64,000 bases of DNA. Origin: Daphnia carinata (lineage: Eukaryota; Arthropoda; Branchiopoda; Diplostraca; Daphniidae). How positions within the stretch are numbered: position 1 is the stretch's first letter; every line of letters begins with the position of its first letter. This document shows positions 40,301 through 53,200 of this stretch, piece after piece. The stretch is from assembly GCF_022539665.2 (NCBI RefSeq), contig NC_081338.1, forward strand, positions 3,099,679-3,163,678, in the 5' to 3' direction. The notes beneath the pieces are model-generated. The model had not been told where the DNA came from, ran no database searches, and worked only from the letters and a program-made list of their open reading frames with translations. The translations under genes were made by a program, and so were the position numbers.

Positions 40301-43300
40301 ATCTGAAATATCTATATGTATATATTATTATTTGTATCTATGCAGCACCGCGTGTGTAGACATTGACGCTTTCTTCTGTGTGCGCATCGATATGTACACG
40401 AATATAATGTTGCGTGACTCAACTGTTTGTTGTTGTTGTTGTGTATACGTGAGTATCATTCGATGTGGATATGCCCTTTGTTTTCAAGATCGTGCAGTCA
40501 CTTTTTGCAGTCGCATCGCCATTGGCTCTGTACATCGCATTGTGCTATTGATTTATTTATATAGTCTGTCTACGCACATATCTGTGATATGTGTAGGACA
40601 TGTTTATTGGATACGCGAATATTCGAGAAAGAACGGAGTCGCTGATTTCGACATACAGCACGGGTAATGCTTTTCATATCAGTGGCTATATGTGCCATGT
40701 TTTTATTTGAAATGAATTAGACATGTTAATTGCTGTCCTGTTCCTTGTTTCTACTCACAATTGCGGCGAATGAACATCTCCAGTCAAGAACATTTTTATT
40801 GGTCCACGTCTAATGACCGTAATGAGAAATCTAAAGCGGCAATATACAGATTTACTTTACGTTACTTTAAATATAGATCGTGTAGATATTTTGGCATTGT
40901 TGGAAACTTAATCAATGCGTGAGGACTTTACAGTTTTTAAAGAAAATACACAATAATAATATTGACAGCCAGCATCTCGGAAAAAGTGACGTATCTACTG
41001 CAAAATATGGCACACGCCCTATATTGCCGACACACGTCTGGACATGTCTCTCCCAACTTTTCTCTTCACACGAAAGAGATAACAATAAGCCCATTTTCTC
41101 TCAAACGATTTTTCTTGGAATAGAAACTAAAAAAAGATAAGCATCTTCTTCATTCAACAGTTGACTTCTTTACGCACCATCTTCAAACGTTTGCCTCTTT
41201 TTTTTTTTTTTTTTTTTTTGAATAACGTTCATATTTATATTTGGGTGCGTGAAAATCCATATGTACATAATATCTAAGGCACGTACCGTCTTTTGTTTCC
41301 CGCTCCATTTTTCTTTCTTTCTTTTTTTTTGTTGTATTCTGGCGATTAAAGTGTAACATGAAAAGGCTAGATGTCTTGAGAAGGCCAACGCCATATTACA
41401 AGTGGCGCTTTGTCCGCCCAGGGGTTTCCGCGCGTGGTCATAACATCATTTGGCCACTCACGCAGCCTATAGTGTCTGAACTCGTTTGTTCCAGACAAGA
41501 AGAGAGATGAGTGGAAATTGCGTCAGTGTCCGATACATTTTAGGATAAACGCTAGATATTTATTTATATAGCGAAAAAATTTGGGATGTAAGTATGTTAA
41601 AGTGGCAGGTGGCATACTACTACGAAGACCAAACAGTACGCGCGTTTCTTTACGAATGGACGCCGGGTTTTCGCGAATTTCACGGTTTTGTTTTTGAATG
41701 TGCGTAGGGGACATAAAATAACATCGTGCAGTGCAACTCATAGATGTCGTTGTGCGTGAATATTCAACCGATATTCGTCTGATGTAATTTTCTCCGCATT
41801 TTTTGCGCCTTTCGCTTTCCGGATCAAATTCCAATCTACAAAAGGCGGTCAAGTCAAGCCAATAATAAATGAACAAATTTATGTGCTCTGCGCGTGTGAG
41901 AATGGAATCCCTAAAAGAAAATCGATTTCCTTCCCTTCCCTTACACGTACGCGTACGTAGCCCACAGCGCAGCATCAAACACGTCTGGACGTTAATAACC
42001 AGAATATTTTTTTCTTATCATCTTTCATTAGTTTCTTCTTGTCGTGTTTTTATCTCTGTGTGCAGCCACGTGGCAATGCACACCGTTTGATGTCTCTATC
42101 TTTTATTTTCTTGCTTATTATTTTGTCATATGATTCAATTAATGAATGCAGTTGGTGTCAGGTTACGCCCGTCTCACGTATACACATAACGTAGGCCGTT
42201 ATGTTCTTATGTTATCAACGTGTTTGATCCGCACATCATTGAACACTTCTAAGGGACTTTTCAAACATAAGAAGTTAATGCTACCGTTTGAAATATGCAA
42301 TACCGAGCAAGGGGCTATTAACGTATAAAAAATTGATAAGATCATCGCTTGGATGGCTTTTAATTTTTCATTTCCCTGTATTTGTAGCCTCTCAGTATAC
42401 GCATACCCTTCTTTTATTGACGTGAATGCGTATAAGAAGCTGAATCGCAATGTACATGAGATCAGCCAATTCTTTCACCAATCTCATAAAAATCGAACAT
42501 TCCCTTGCAATCGATTGCAGTCCACGGTTTATTTAAAACGATAAACAGAGCGAGGTTATATCAGATTGATCAATACGAACATATCTATAGTTGAAAATGC
42601 GAACATCATAATCTTTCTGAGTATGGACAGTAGAGCTTTTCAGCCTTTGTCTATTTAGGGAACAGTACAACCGGTTCTTTATAAACTGCATACGTGTATC
42701 GATTGGACCCCCTGGCCTTCTTGATTGGTTCGCTTATTCTTCCATAATAATAATTTTTAAAAAAATGTTTTCTATCCCTTTTCTTTTCCCATGTTTGCTT
42801 CATTCAATTGTTGGTGTAACTTGACTGTGCAAACAAGAAACGTCACAGGATATATATATATATATATGTATAAAAAAAAAAAGAAGTTACATCACTTTCT
42901 ACATGTGTTCTTATGTAACGTACCGTAATTTCAAGCGAACCCAGTTACGAGGCAACGCCCAGCATTTGGGTATACGGTACAGATAGGGCGAACCTCAGCG
43001 TTACTTATACGAAAATGAAGACGTACGACGGTTGTTGGTATATAGAACATGGTGGTGAAATGACGTGGAAAACTGGGGCGGATGTTCGTCGTGAGAATAC
43101 AATGAAGAACTGGGTAGCATTTATGCATTTGCTGTACGATATTAGGAAGATAAATTTATTTATTTATCGCGTGTATTGGTTACTGTGTAAAAGGAAATGA
43201 TTTGAGCACAGCCAGCACAACCAGCACATTGATGTAACTGAATATGAAACCTTGAAGGATGGAGTCGACATTAAGCTGTACGCATTAGGAGAAATACCAT

Positions 43301-44794
43301 TATGCGTTCGTATAAAAACAAATGACAATGGATCATTTATGATGGAAGATCTTTTTTTGGTTAGCCATATAAAATGTCAGATGTAAACATCCATCGAGGC
43401 TAAGTACTTATAACAACGTCATGATGCCATGTATATGCATTCTTCATTTGATAAAGGCTTTAAAGATTATTAAATACTTCATCTTTGCCGAAAGTATTGT
43501 ATACAACTACAGGCTATACGTACATTTTTGAGTAGATAAAACGTTGACTGTGGAAACAGCCATTGTTATACTAAGATAATGTTTCTTTTTTTTTTTAAAT
43601 AAATTTGAATTTTGATATGTATGTATTAAAATGTATAGCATACATAGTACACATAAAGGTAAAGAAATATGGGTGGAGACGACCAGCATAAAGAGCTATT
43701 TATAGCCTATATTTTGATATCGATCAAACAGGCGGCCAGCTGGATGGACTCTATGCGTGTTTCACCATATGAAAACGACAGATAACTCGAATTGTATCCC
43801 GATTTTTAAATAACTCGTTTCATAATTGATGTTCCACTTTATGAATAATACGTGTCAGTTCCGTTCTTTATATCAAAATGCATTTATTCGTTTTTTTTAA
43901 AATCGATCTGTTGCCGGTTCCTCTATTTTATCAGAACGAGAATGAAAATCTATATATCACCCTTATTTTTGCTTTGTTGTTGTTAAATTAATAATACAAT
44001 ACAGATCGTTGATATTGTTCTATAAATAGAAGCAAACTTTATACTGTTTTTTTTTGTTTTTTTTTGGGGGGGGGGAGGGGCTGCTTTACTTGTGCGCATT
44101 CTTTTTACGATGCACACAGACGGAAAATTATGCGCGTGACGGATGTATAAAGGAAAGCAGAGGTTTAACTCGAGTTTTGCGTGTTAACGTGGATAAACAT
44201 CTAGTTCCAGACGACCCTTGCCTGTGATTTTACTTTCCCCTCTTTCAAAAGATATCGGTAAATTTTCTTTGTCTCGCATGTTTGCGTATATACAGTACAT
44301 GTTAAGCGAAACGCCAGCCCAATTTCATCGCTATCGGGGTTTGATGATGGTCATATATGCATCATGCATCACATTAAAAAAATATTATTTTTCGCTATTC
44401 GCGTATACATACATATACTTGTGCAATAAGAAAAGTATGGATCGTCCTTAAATTTTTTCTTGATGTATACGACAGAACAATGTCGTCGCGAGCGCTTTAT
44501 GATTTTGTTGATCGGCAGTGCGTGATTCGATTGGTCGTATGCAAAAATCACGATTAGCATGAACGCAAATCAAGTGCGGCGATCGCAAAAGAGCAAGTTA
44601 TCTTGTTTGACACGTCCCTTGATTACTCTGGCGTCATTCACACTGTTCTTAGTAGATTAAAAACAGCACATGAATTACCCCACCAACGTTTAAATCACGA
44701 CTCCTTTTCGTGTGCGTATGCGTCTATTTCTTATAGAAACATTTCCAACGATAGTTGAGTTTGAAAATCGCAACCGTTTTTCTATTTCAAGTTG
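37360..44794. other. RDL upstream region and gene-poor spacer
   Basis: The nearest part must contain the RDL 5' UTR and promoter on the minus strand. No TATA box stands out. A TCAGT initiator-like sequence lies near 38680 (minus strand, CTGTCAGTACGCC). A GC-richer patch at 38.98-39.20 kb and another near 41.40-41.47 kb have no assignable frame. The longest open frame (40125-40667 plus) is built largely on CA and TTG repeats and is not credible. T22 lies at 41198-41219 and a G-run near 44066-44080. Confidence 0.45.
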
Positions 44795-44926
44795 CTAAAA
44801 CCCCCAGTGGATGCTATTCCCCGATCCCGTTGATCCTTTGGCAGCGCAGAGTGTGTCAAAGTTCTGTAAGCCTTCATCTAAGTCCCGAACGAATCGGTCT
44901 CGAGATCTTTGCACGCACATGTACAC
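44795..44926 (-). CDS. Possible terminal coding exon of an unidentified gene
   Basis: Low-confidence call. On the minus strand, CATACCCAG is followed by 132 nt open to a TAG stop (44 codons including the stop). The translation looks protein-like: charged, with RSRDRFVRDLDEGLQNFDT and then a Gly/Ser-rich end. I do not recognise a family. The upstream exons are unknown; the GC-rich island near 45.94-46.03 kb could supply a compatible phase-0 donor (CGT followed by GTAATA). The plus strand is also open over part of it, so strand and reality are uncertain. Confidence 0.25.
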   Translation of the reverse strand: MYMCVQRSRDRFVRDLDEGLQNFDTLCAAKGSTGSGNSIHWGF

Positions 44927-45936
44927 CTGGGTATGTGTTGTAAATACGTCGTTACTCGTAGTAAGTTTTCTTCGCTCTCTATCACCGCTGAGTTAATCTA
45001 TATACTTTCTTTCGTGACGATCAGAAATACTCCTCGAAAAAAAGAAAATAATAAATGGGATCATCCATTTGGCCGTTGGTTGTCTTCTGATGTCAATTTC
45101 GTTATTTGACAGATAAATGTAAGGTGGCAAATCAAGAACTATGTTATACATTTACACTGATGCATTCTAGAAATATGCAAATGTGTAGATTTAGAACGAT
45201 ATGATTAATGCACGGGCCAGTGACGTTTTTCGAATGGACGAGTCTTTTCTTCTTCAGAGACCACGCGTCTGTTTGAATCGAGCTTGTGATTGATATTTTT
45301 TGGGGAATATAAAAAGAAGCAGCTGCAACAGCATCCATTTATCTCGACGCCATTGAGACATATAGCAAAAAAAAAAAAAAAAAAAGATCGTCCCAAAGAA
45401 AATGGGTGACCACTTTTGATCAAAAGTATGACGTGATTTATATTCATCCCGTATCAGAAACGCGCTAGGTCGACCGCTCATTTAATACCAATCCTATATC
45501 TTATATGAATCCTATTTTAAAAAATATATTTGATAAGAAAAGGATTTGAATATTTCGCCATCTACTGCCCGAAGTGATTAAATGAATTGCTATTACCATC
45601 GTTGACCGTTTGAAATTGATTGTCCTAAATGGGAAATTCATTTCTCTTATTTGATTGCGTCATATTTTAAAAATCAAATCTGGAATGTGTATTACATAAT
45701 ATTACATTGATTAGTGTGCATGAAGAAGGCGGCTATTGGTGTTCAGTAAAAAGAGAGGAACGCTGAAGAGAGATCACGCACTGGATAAAATGAGCGAACA
45801 GCTGTTGAGCGAAATATTCCAACGGGTGCCTGTTATGCGTTTGAGCTAAGCTGAAGTTGATCATTCTGTTGGCTGGTATTCGTAGATATTAGTGATGGTC
45901 GCCATTTAGCTCAATAGAAACCTTTTGTAAAAAGAA
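44927..45936. other. Spacer with no supported gene
   Basis: AT-rich, with an A-run at about 45367-45385. Short overlapping frames only. Confidence 0.5.
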
Positions 45937-46055
45937 TTGGCTGATGCCCGCAGGCGGTGTATTACACGCACGGCGAAGCGCGTGACCAGCGCCCGCTGGC
46001 CAGGCCGCGTATCGACAAATGCGTGGGGGAATGATGATGACACTAATCAACACAA
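45937..46055. other. GC-rich, CpG-rich island of uncertain nature
   Basis: About 100 nt that are far richer in G+C and CpG than the surroundings, with the short inverted repeat CCAGCGCCCGCTGG. Frames are open on both strands. On the minus strand, GATTAG precedes a frame containing FVDTRPGQRALVTRFAVR that could end at GTAATA. It may be an exon, but I cannot identify it. Confidence 0.3.
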
Positions 46056-46181
46056 AAGAAGATTAGCGTTTGCAATTAATGAAGGCCCGAAGTATATGTG
46101 TATAATTAAATTCCTCACATATATACGGATTATATGTGTGTGTGGAAAACTTTCGTTGAGATGAACGGCCGTGATGTGTAA

Positions 46182-46262
46182 TTGATGGTGATGAATGTGG
46201 AGGCGTTCATGGCGGCTAATGAATTGGCGAACATCTCGGTACCGACTTGTTGTTACTGCTTT
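46182..46262. other. Second exon-like patch
   Basis: Open on both strands with balanced codon use: plus contains VEAFMAANELANISV; minus contains VGTEMFANSLAAMNASTF. No clear splice pair is seen on either strand. Listed so that transcript data can be compared with it. Confidence 0.2.
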
Positions 46263-46539
46263 TGTAACGGGATGCTTTTCGTATGCAAATCAGTCAATAG
46301 GAATTTGTTTAATGAACCATCCAAAGAAAGTTTTCTTAATCGACATTCCGTTTATCCGTTTTTATTGGAATTTTCACGCGGAATTGAATTCGTTCAATAT
46401 CTTCTGTCCCGTTATAGTACAATGTGAGATGGTATATGAAGTCTACTTTATATATTGAAGAGGATATGTACTTATTGATCTCTTGGACATTTGTTAATTC
46501 CATATATCTGTACACATGACCATATATCGTGCGATGTGT

Positions 46540-49500
46540 GTGTGTATGTGTGTGTGTGTGTAAATATTGCCAAGATGTGACGGAAAGTGATGATGATTGA
46601 ACGGGCTCGCTCTGGTTGTGTGTTTTGATTCGGTCTCGTATTTCATCATCATTTATTTTGATGTCTTCGTATACGTTTCTAAAGTTAGGATAAAATACAC
46701 CGCGGACACTTAGAAGGCCCAATTCTAACACCAGATTTTGAAGACGCCATATTTATAATGTCCTATACGTATGATGGAACTGTGTGATGTTATCACGTAT
46801 TTTTTTTGTTGTTTTGTTTAAGGCTAAAAACTTGATGCCTCTCTTTCTAGAGTTTTACATGCACAAAATAAATGCAGAAACGAAACGAGAAAATCATTGA
46901 TTAACACGAATGACGATCAATATATAGGAAAAGAAAAAGCTCTCCTCTTTTTTTTCCAGAACAACAATGCAAGATGAATAATCTTATTGATCCGTTTAGC
47001 CTTCAGGCAATATATCCGTCCTCGGCCCCCCTTTATTCACGCGTTCGTGAGTCTCAACTACCACCCAACTGATCTTTATTAAAGAATCCTGGAATCTACG
47101 TATGTCAAGAAAGAAACTATTTGCTTCCAGCAAAACTTTCAAATTCCATCTCTTATATACACACATAAGCGATAATTCAGATATATGTGCTTATAATAAA
47201 CATAAATATGGTACAACAGGTTAGGTATATAAACGCGTATGGGCTTCACTGCGCGCTCTTCTTTTGCAAGGAAAGTTCTTTGGCGAACGACTCCCCAGTG
47301 ATATGGCCTTCGATCTTCGAGTTCATTTACGGGAGAGGGGTTCCTCTGCGTAGTTGCATTTGAACAGAAATATAAGGGAGCAGATTGCAGCATTATATAC
47401 CTAAGGACATTGTCCTTTACCGAGTAAATTGATATTATATATAGACACACATAGAGCGAAAATCAAGACAGATTTATATTCCCTCACGGCATGGATACAT
47501 AAACCACATAGCAGCCAATGTACACAACAGGGAAAAAGGCAATATCGATCGAACGGGATTCGCTGCTGGGCTGCAGGTGCGAGTGCTTGATTAGAACGTC
47601 TGCACATAAAGAAGCAATAACTTATCACTACACGCAAGATTTATCTGTGTGGAACTCTTGACTGTATGTCAAATTCGCGATTCGTATACTCTCATCTCCC
47701 TCTTCTTTTTTTTTTTTTTTTAAATCTATACAAGGAAAGTGTGAGGCTAATAGGCCATACCAGCTGTCGCCCGATCTTTCTATCAGGTGTTATGTGTAGC
47801 AAGCCAAAGTATATTGAAAACATCAATGATGGTGCACAAAGTGCATTTTGTTGTAGCCTAAAAGGAAGGGGGAAAATGTTGTATCGAGTTCGTTTTTTGT
47901 TATCAATCTATACAATGCTGAAGGGCATCAGCTTTTTTTTTCTTTCGGGAAAAATTATGGGTGTATGTTCTAAAGGCAATATTGAATGCGAACATGTGCA
48001 GCATAATTATGACGTAGAGATTTTTTCAGACAGTTTGAAAAATGCTCGAAGAAAAAAAAATGGGGGGAAGCCTTTGCATCATGTTATGCTGCCTAATTAC
48101 AGAAGTTTTATGCACGTGAAAGTTTAGAGTCTATTCAACGTTTTAGTGTTGAAGAAATTCTTGTGCAAGAAACGTGAAATAGATACTTTACGCAATATGC
48201 TATGCGTCTCCCTTGTTTGTGAAAGAATAAAATGGAACTTTTTTCAAATGCGAAAATGATAAAACAAATCAAACTAGCAAGATATATTGTTGTGTGGTCG
48301 GTATATAAGTGGTTATGGAATGTTTATGTCCTTTCATATGCTCCATACATTTATACATGAACAAACTGATTATACTGTATGCCATGCTCTTGTATACTAA
48401 AAATGGAAGCGGCACTTATTCGACTCAAATAAAAACACAAGAATATTAAAAGGGATTTCACATTTTTTACAGCTTCTTTTATTCATTCCCAACAGTTGGA
48501 ATAGTGAAGTCTTGTTTGTGTGCGTGGGCCCCGGATTTATATTCATGGTGATGTATTGTTATGTAGCAGTATAAACAAAATGCATCCTTGTGTTGTATAC
48601 ACATTTACGTCACAACCGCAACGCTATTTCATCATCCTTCAATTCAAGTGTTTTTCCTTTGTTTTGAAAAATCTTTATTTTTAAGATTGATGGTTTAGAA
48701 AAGAAAAATGGCTACGTGCAGAACGCCCCTCATTTATTTTCACAGGTGAATTTCGTATGTAGCTTTCCCCTTTATTGCAAGGCAGTTAACTATATGTTAT
48801 GTGTTGCATCCTGTTGTGCTGCTCGCGTCTGGCAGTAAACACTAATGATCACATCTCGCTTCCTCCCACTCATGTTCTTTTTGTTCGTATATCTTTTATT
48901 GAAAAGAAGATCCTGTTCTCATTCATTTTTCAACTGGTTAAGTGCTGCTGTTTCCCCTTGTTGCTATATAGCTGCTCGAACGAATAAAACATTTCGCTTA
49001 CTCAGAAATAAACTCACTTATTATTTTATTTTTTTTTTTTAAGAAGAGACATGTTCCACCTTAAACAAAATACTTTCACAGAACAGATTAATATAATATA
49101 TCATATATATTCACGTATATACACTGTCAAAGTTGTTGCTTGTAGTGTGAGCGGTCGTGTATGTATATGTTTGGAGAGAGTGTGCTAATGGCTCCATTAT
49201 AAACTCTTTTGTTTTTTCATCCTCTTCATCACCTTCTTCCACTCACTCATCCTATTATTTTTATAACACTCTCCCTTTTCTTTTCTTTCGTTTTGTTTTT
49301 ACTCTGTTTTTTTTTATTCTTCTTCTTTAGGTATATTTTATACATTCAGCGTTGGGGGGGGGGGTTCCTCTTATATTCGCTGCGCTATAAAGACTCTTTC
49401 CCTCTATATACGATCAATACTCTATATATCTATATATACAGTCCTTTCCGTTCTTTATATAGATCCTTTCTTTCTTATATATACGTGCTTAGAACTAGCC

Positions 49501-50194
49501 TTTGGGTAGCACCAGCTTGCCCACTACCCCCATCAACTCCCGAAGCTCATCTGCTGCTATATCCCTTAGCTTATATATATACACACACACACAGACACAC
49601 ACACACACACACACAAACATACCCCTGTGTAGGTTTTATAATATCGAGACTCTCTGGCGTGAAAATAGAAAAAAAAAGTTCTTTTAATGACTCGATCCCC
49701 CCCACTTTTCTCAGGATCCAAATGTGTGATATCGAGAAGAAAAGGCTTTCCTACCCAACATTATACGATATTGCTTGATGGGAGTTTGGGTCTATGTGTG
49801 TGTTATATAGTTCTCCCTTTTTTCTTCTTTTTCTTCTCTTGCTGATCTTTGTGTGTAAAAGAAAAAAAAAGTTTTTGGACGAAAGCCGAAAGCAATCATA
49901 ACCCTCTCATCTTTAGAGTCCCCCCCTCCCTCTCTTTTTTTATGACGCCTTTCTCGCTTTTGCGCTCTTGATTACGTCGAGAAGAAGAAGCTTTATGGGT
50001 GTTGAACTGTAAAAGAAAAAGGGAAAATCGGGCCATTTATTTATAGATTAGAAAAGAACTTGTTCAATTTGTTTCATTTGTCTTGATGAATTGGTAAGCG
50101 TGGTATATTAGTAATAACGTCAGTAGACAAAAAATGTGCGTGGAGAAAGTTCGATTCGTTTAACTTCAGACTTCACTTTTTTTTTAATATACAG
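46540..50194. other. Gene-poor spacer
   Basis: AT-rich DNA with TG tracts near 46534-46561, T-runs near 47706-47721 and the (CA)n tract at 49581-49614. The open frames at 47666-48127 and 49209-49778 run through homopolymers and microsatellites and show no domain. Confidence 0.45.
49581..49614. repeat. (AC)n microsatellite
   Basis: About 34 nt of AC repeat with a single interruption (ACAGAC), preceded by TATATA. Confidence 0.9.
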
Positions 50195-50272
50195 CAGTCC
50201 CTCGTTGATGTGCGACAATAAGGTGACGTCAGAGGACGGACTCTGTACCCGGAACGCTTGACTGGTCATCTA
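50195..50272. other. Exon-like patch at 50.2 kb
   Basis: GC-balanced stretch flanked by splice-like signals on both strands. Plus: TTTTTAATATACAG, then a frame with SLMCDNKVTSEDGLC ending in TGA. Minus: TTTCTAG, then ATG and a frame with FRVQSPSSDVTLLSHINEG, with GTATAT as donor. The strand cannot be decided by eye. Confidence 0.25.
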
Positions 50273-53200
50273 GAAAGACACATTGAAAAAAAGAAAAGAA
50301 AAGGAAAGTGAAAAAGAAGTTAACCAAACCATTTTGACTACCATTACCGCACGACAAAAAAAATGTCTTTAGAAAAAGGGGAAAATAAAAACAAGTTTTT
50401 TTTCTTTCTTCCTTTATACATTATCCAAAGGACGTGAACTGAATAAAAAGGGCGAAAAACGACTTTCGCTGTATAGAATCAAAATGCGTACACGATTAGT
50501 TGTTGCTACAAACAACTGCATGCGTAACCAAGCAACTGACCCAATATACCTTTTCCATGTAACCACCAATCACAGTCTAATATTGTTTTGATTGTTTTCC
50601 CTCTTGTCCCCCCCCCATCGCAGAACAATTGGGGGCGCACGCGGTTAAATGAACGATATAACAACTTGCCTGTAATATCGGAAGGCCCTGTTTTTTTTTA
50701 TTATTTTTCTTTTTTTTTTTTCATTTTTTTATTACACAGAAGGATGGCTTTATACAGGCACTTTATCTATATAGATGAAGGTGTGACGTATATAAGAAGG
50801 ATGATTGAAGCCGCGAGGACAGCCTTAATATACGAACCGGCACAGGACAACACATAAAACGATTGGTATTCTCGTAGATAGTTGATTGCATCTTATTTCA
50901 TATGCTGGACGTGTATTCGCAGCAGCATCTCGTAATAGACGTGAAAAGTCGTTCAACATTTTCACGTGCGACATACACAAAATTTTATCGATGCACATTT
51001 AGATGTATACTTTTTACATCTATACCCTTTTGGGAAACTGATTATAGTCAAGAATATTGTTCAAACCATTAAAAACTGGCTCGCTTTTAATGAAAAGAAT
51101 TCGCCAGTCAAAGTTGCATGCGCGATATTTGAAATATAACGTATCTACGTTCAATTTAAGCGTCTGGTCGAAAATATACTGGACGCATCGTGAACAGCGT
51201 GCAGACAGTTCTACATTCACGGGGGATATATATGTATAGCGAAATAAAAAAAAGGGCAAGCCCCAGAAATAAATGTACAAAATGAAGATTTATATTGCGA
51301 ATAACGTCGTCGTGCAATTGCGACTAAAAGAGACCAAAAGGTATGTGCATAAAACAAAGATTTCTTTTTTTTTTGTGTTTATGTGTGTGTGTGCTGGTAT
51401 AAGAATAATAAAAGAAAAAGGGGGCCATGTATGTTTATAGCAGTGAGCTGCATCGAAAAATGTCTATACGTGTAATGCGGAGCTGTATCTATACGTAAAC
51501 TGTCGTGAGGAGCGCAACGGCACGGTCGTCAATCGTAATCAACTGGCATGCAAAGCCGCACTGCCAACCTAATACACGTTGAAAGCATATGAGAAAATTG
51601 GATTTCTTGTATAAAGTTATATGGTCCACTTCTTTTTTTACGATTTACAAATCTGATTATAATAGGGCTGTATAACAGATAATTCAATTAACTCGTGAAA
51701 TAAGAATGGATGTTTAGATTGGCCCCATGCATTTTCATCGATGGCATTTTCAATTGAAAAATTCGCAACAATAAATCTTGATACACTTCTCAAGTGCCGA
51801 GTGTTCGATCAAAATCAAGCAGGAAATCTATTTCAAAAAGTAAAAGATGAAATCATAAAATTGTAGAATGCAATGGAGAGATAATATCTTTTTAGATCTT
51901 CTGATGTAGTTCGTCTCCAGTCATTGATAGGGTAGCTATGTCCCAATGCGTCGTTTCTCAGAAGAGATTAGATATTTTTCCATCGAAATGAAAGTGTATA
52001 AGACTTCCCGATAGAAAAGGAGATGATATTTAATCTTTGAACAAAAATCTTCCAGGCTTATGTATTCAATTTTTCTCTTTTTTTTATTTCCTATCTAGAA
52101 AACCAATCCCACAGTGCAAAACGGATGATTCACTCTAGATGGGCAACTGCTGGCCCACTATATTTTATTACACATCTTATATACCGTTAAAAGAAAAAAA
52201 GAAAGATCCCCTTTTCCCTTGAAGCAATATAGATATTACTTTTGCGTGATAGAGATATAGCCACAAAGAAATCAGATATATAAGAACTTGGAAATTAGAA
52301 GTGTGATGAACCCAAGTAAGGGGTGCGACCATCTATACACTCTGTCAATGACGTTCAATGAAGGAGCTGTTGATATGTGACGAAGGACATCATCAAAGAG
52401 GACAGTCGCAAAATAAAAAAGATATTGTAAAAAGAGGAAGAAAAAAGGAAATGATTACTTTTCCTATCGAAATTGATTTTCCCCTGAAAAAAAAGAAATG
52501 AATTGAAAAGCTCGTGTACAAATCCGCTGTCGTGTAACACCAACACTTCTCCAGGGACCTACATGGAACCCTCGCGAAAGTTAATATATATCTTTGACAC
52601 ACATCTCTCAATTTCATTTTTTTTTCTAATAATCAACCCGGTGTGAAAATGCAATTAACTTTTTTATTCAAATTTATCATTCATCATTGCGTTCGGTATG
52701 AAATTAAGATTCTCCGATTGGCTGTCATTTGCGCTATAGATTTCTGAAATCTCTTGGTATACAGTATACATATCTTCTCTTGTATGAACGCAGATTGGCA
52801 GGTTCTGTTGCTGTCCAAATGCATCTCTGTAGTACGTGATGCCTCAACTTGTTTCTTGTTTAAACGGACTTCATGCATATGCATCTGCCAACTTCTTGGG
52901 TTATAACGGATCTGCTTCCTTTCGCGCACAGCTTTTTATATACATAGGGCACGTTCTTCGCTTTTTATAGTCTCGTGGCGTGCTATATATAAATATAAGA
53001 GAACAGTATAATATCACCCCTTTATGTATACGCGATTTCCATGAGACGAGCAGCCATGATAAGTAGTAAAGATCAAAGGTTGCTCAACCTTTTTTTTGCC
53101 TTGTATGTGTATAGACGTTTAATGTGTGTAAATCTACTTATACATTAGAAAGGCTTTTATCGTTTTAACATTTCTTCTCTGGGGGAAATGTTTTTTTTTT

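Noticed and set aside
40125..40667. 180-codon plus-strand frame
   Set aside because: Contains THTHTH and CCCCC runs from microsatellites and no family signature; regarded as chance.
49209..49778. 189-codon plus-strand frame
   Set aside because: Built from T-runs, TATATA and a CA repeat; no credible protein.
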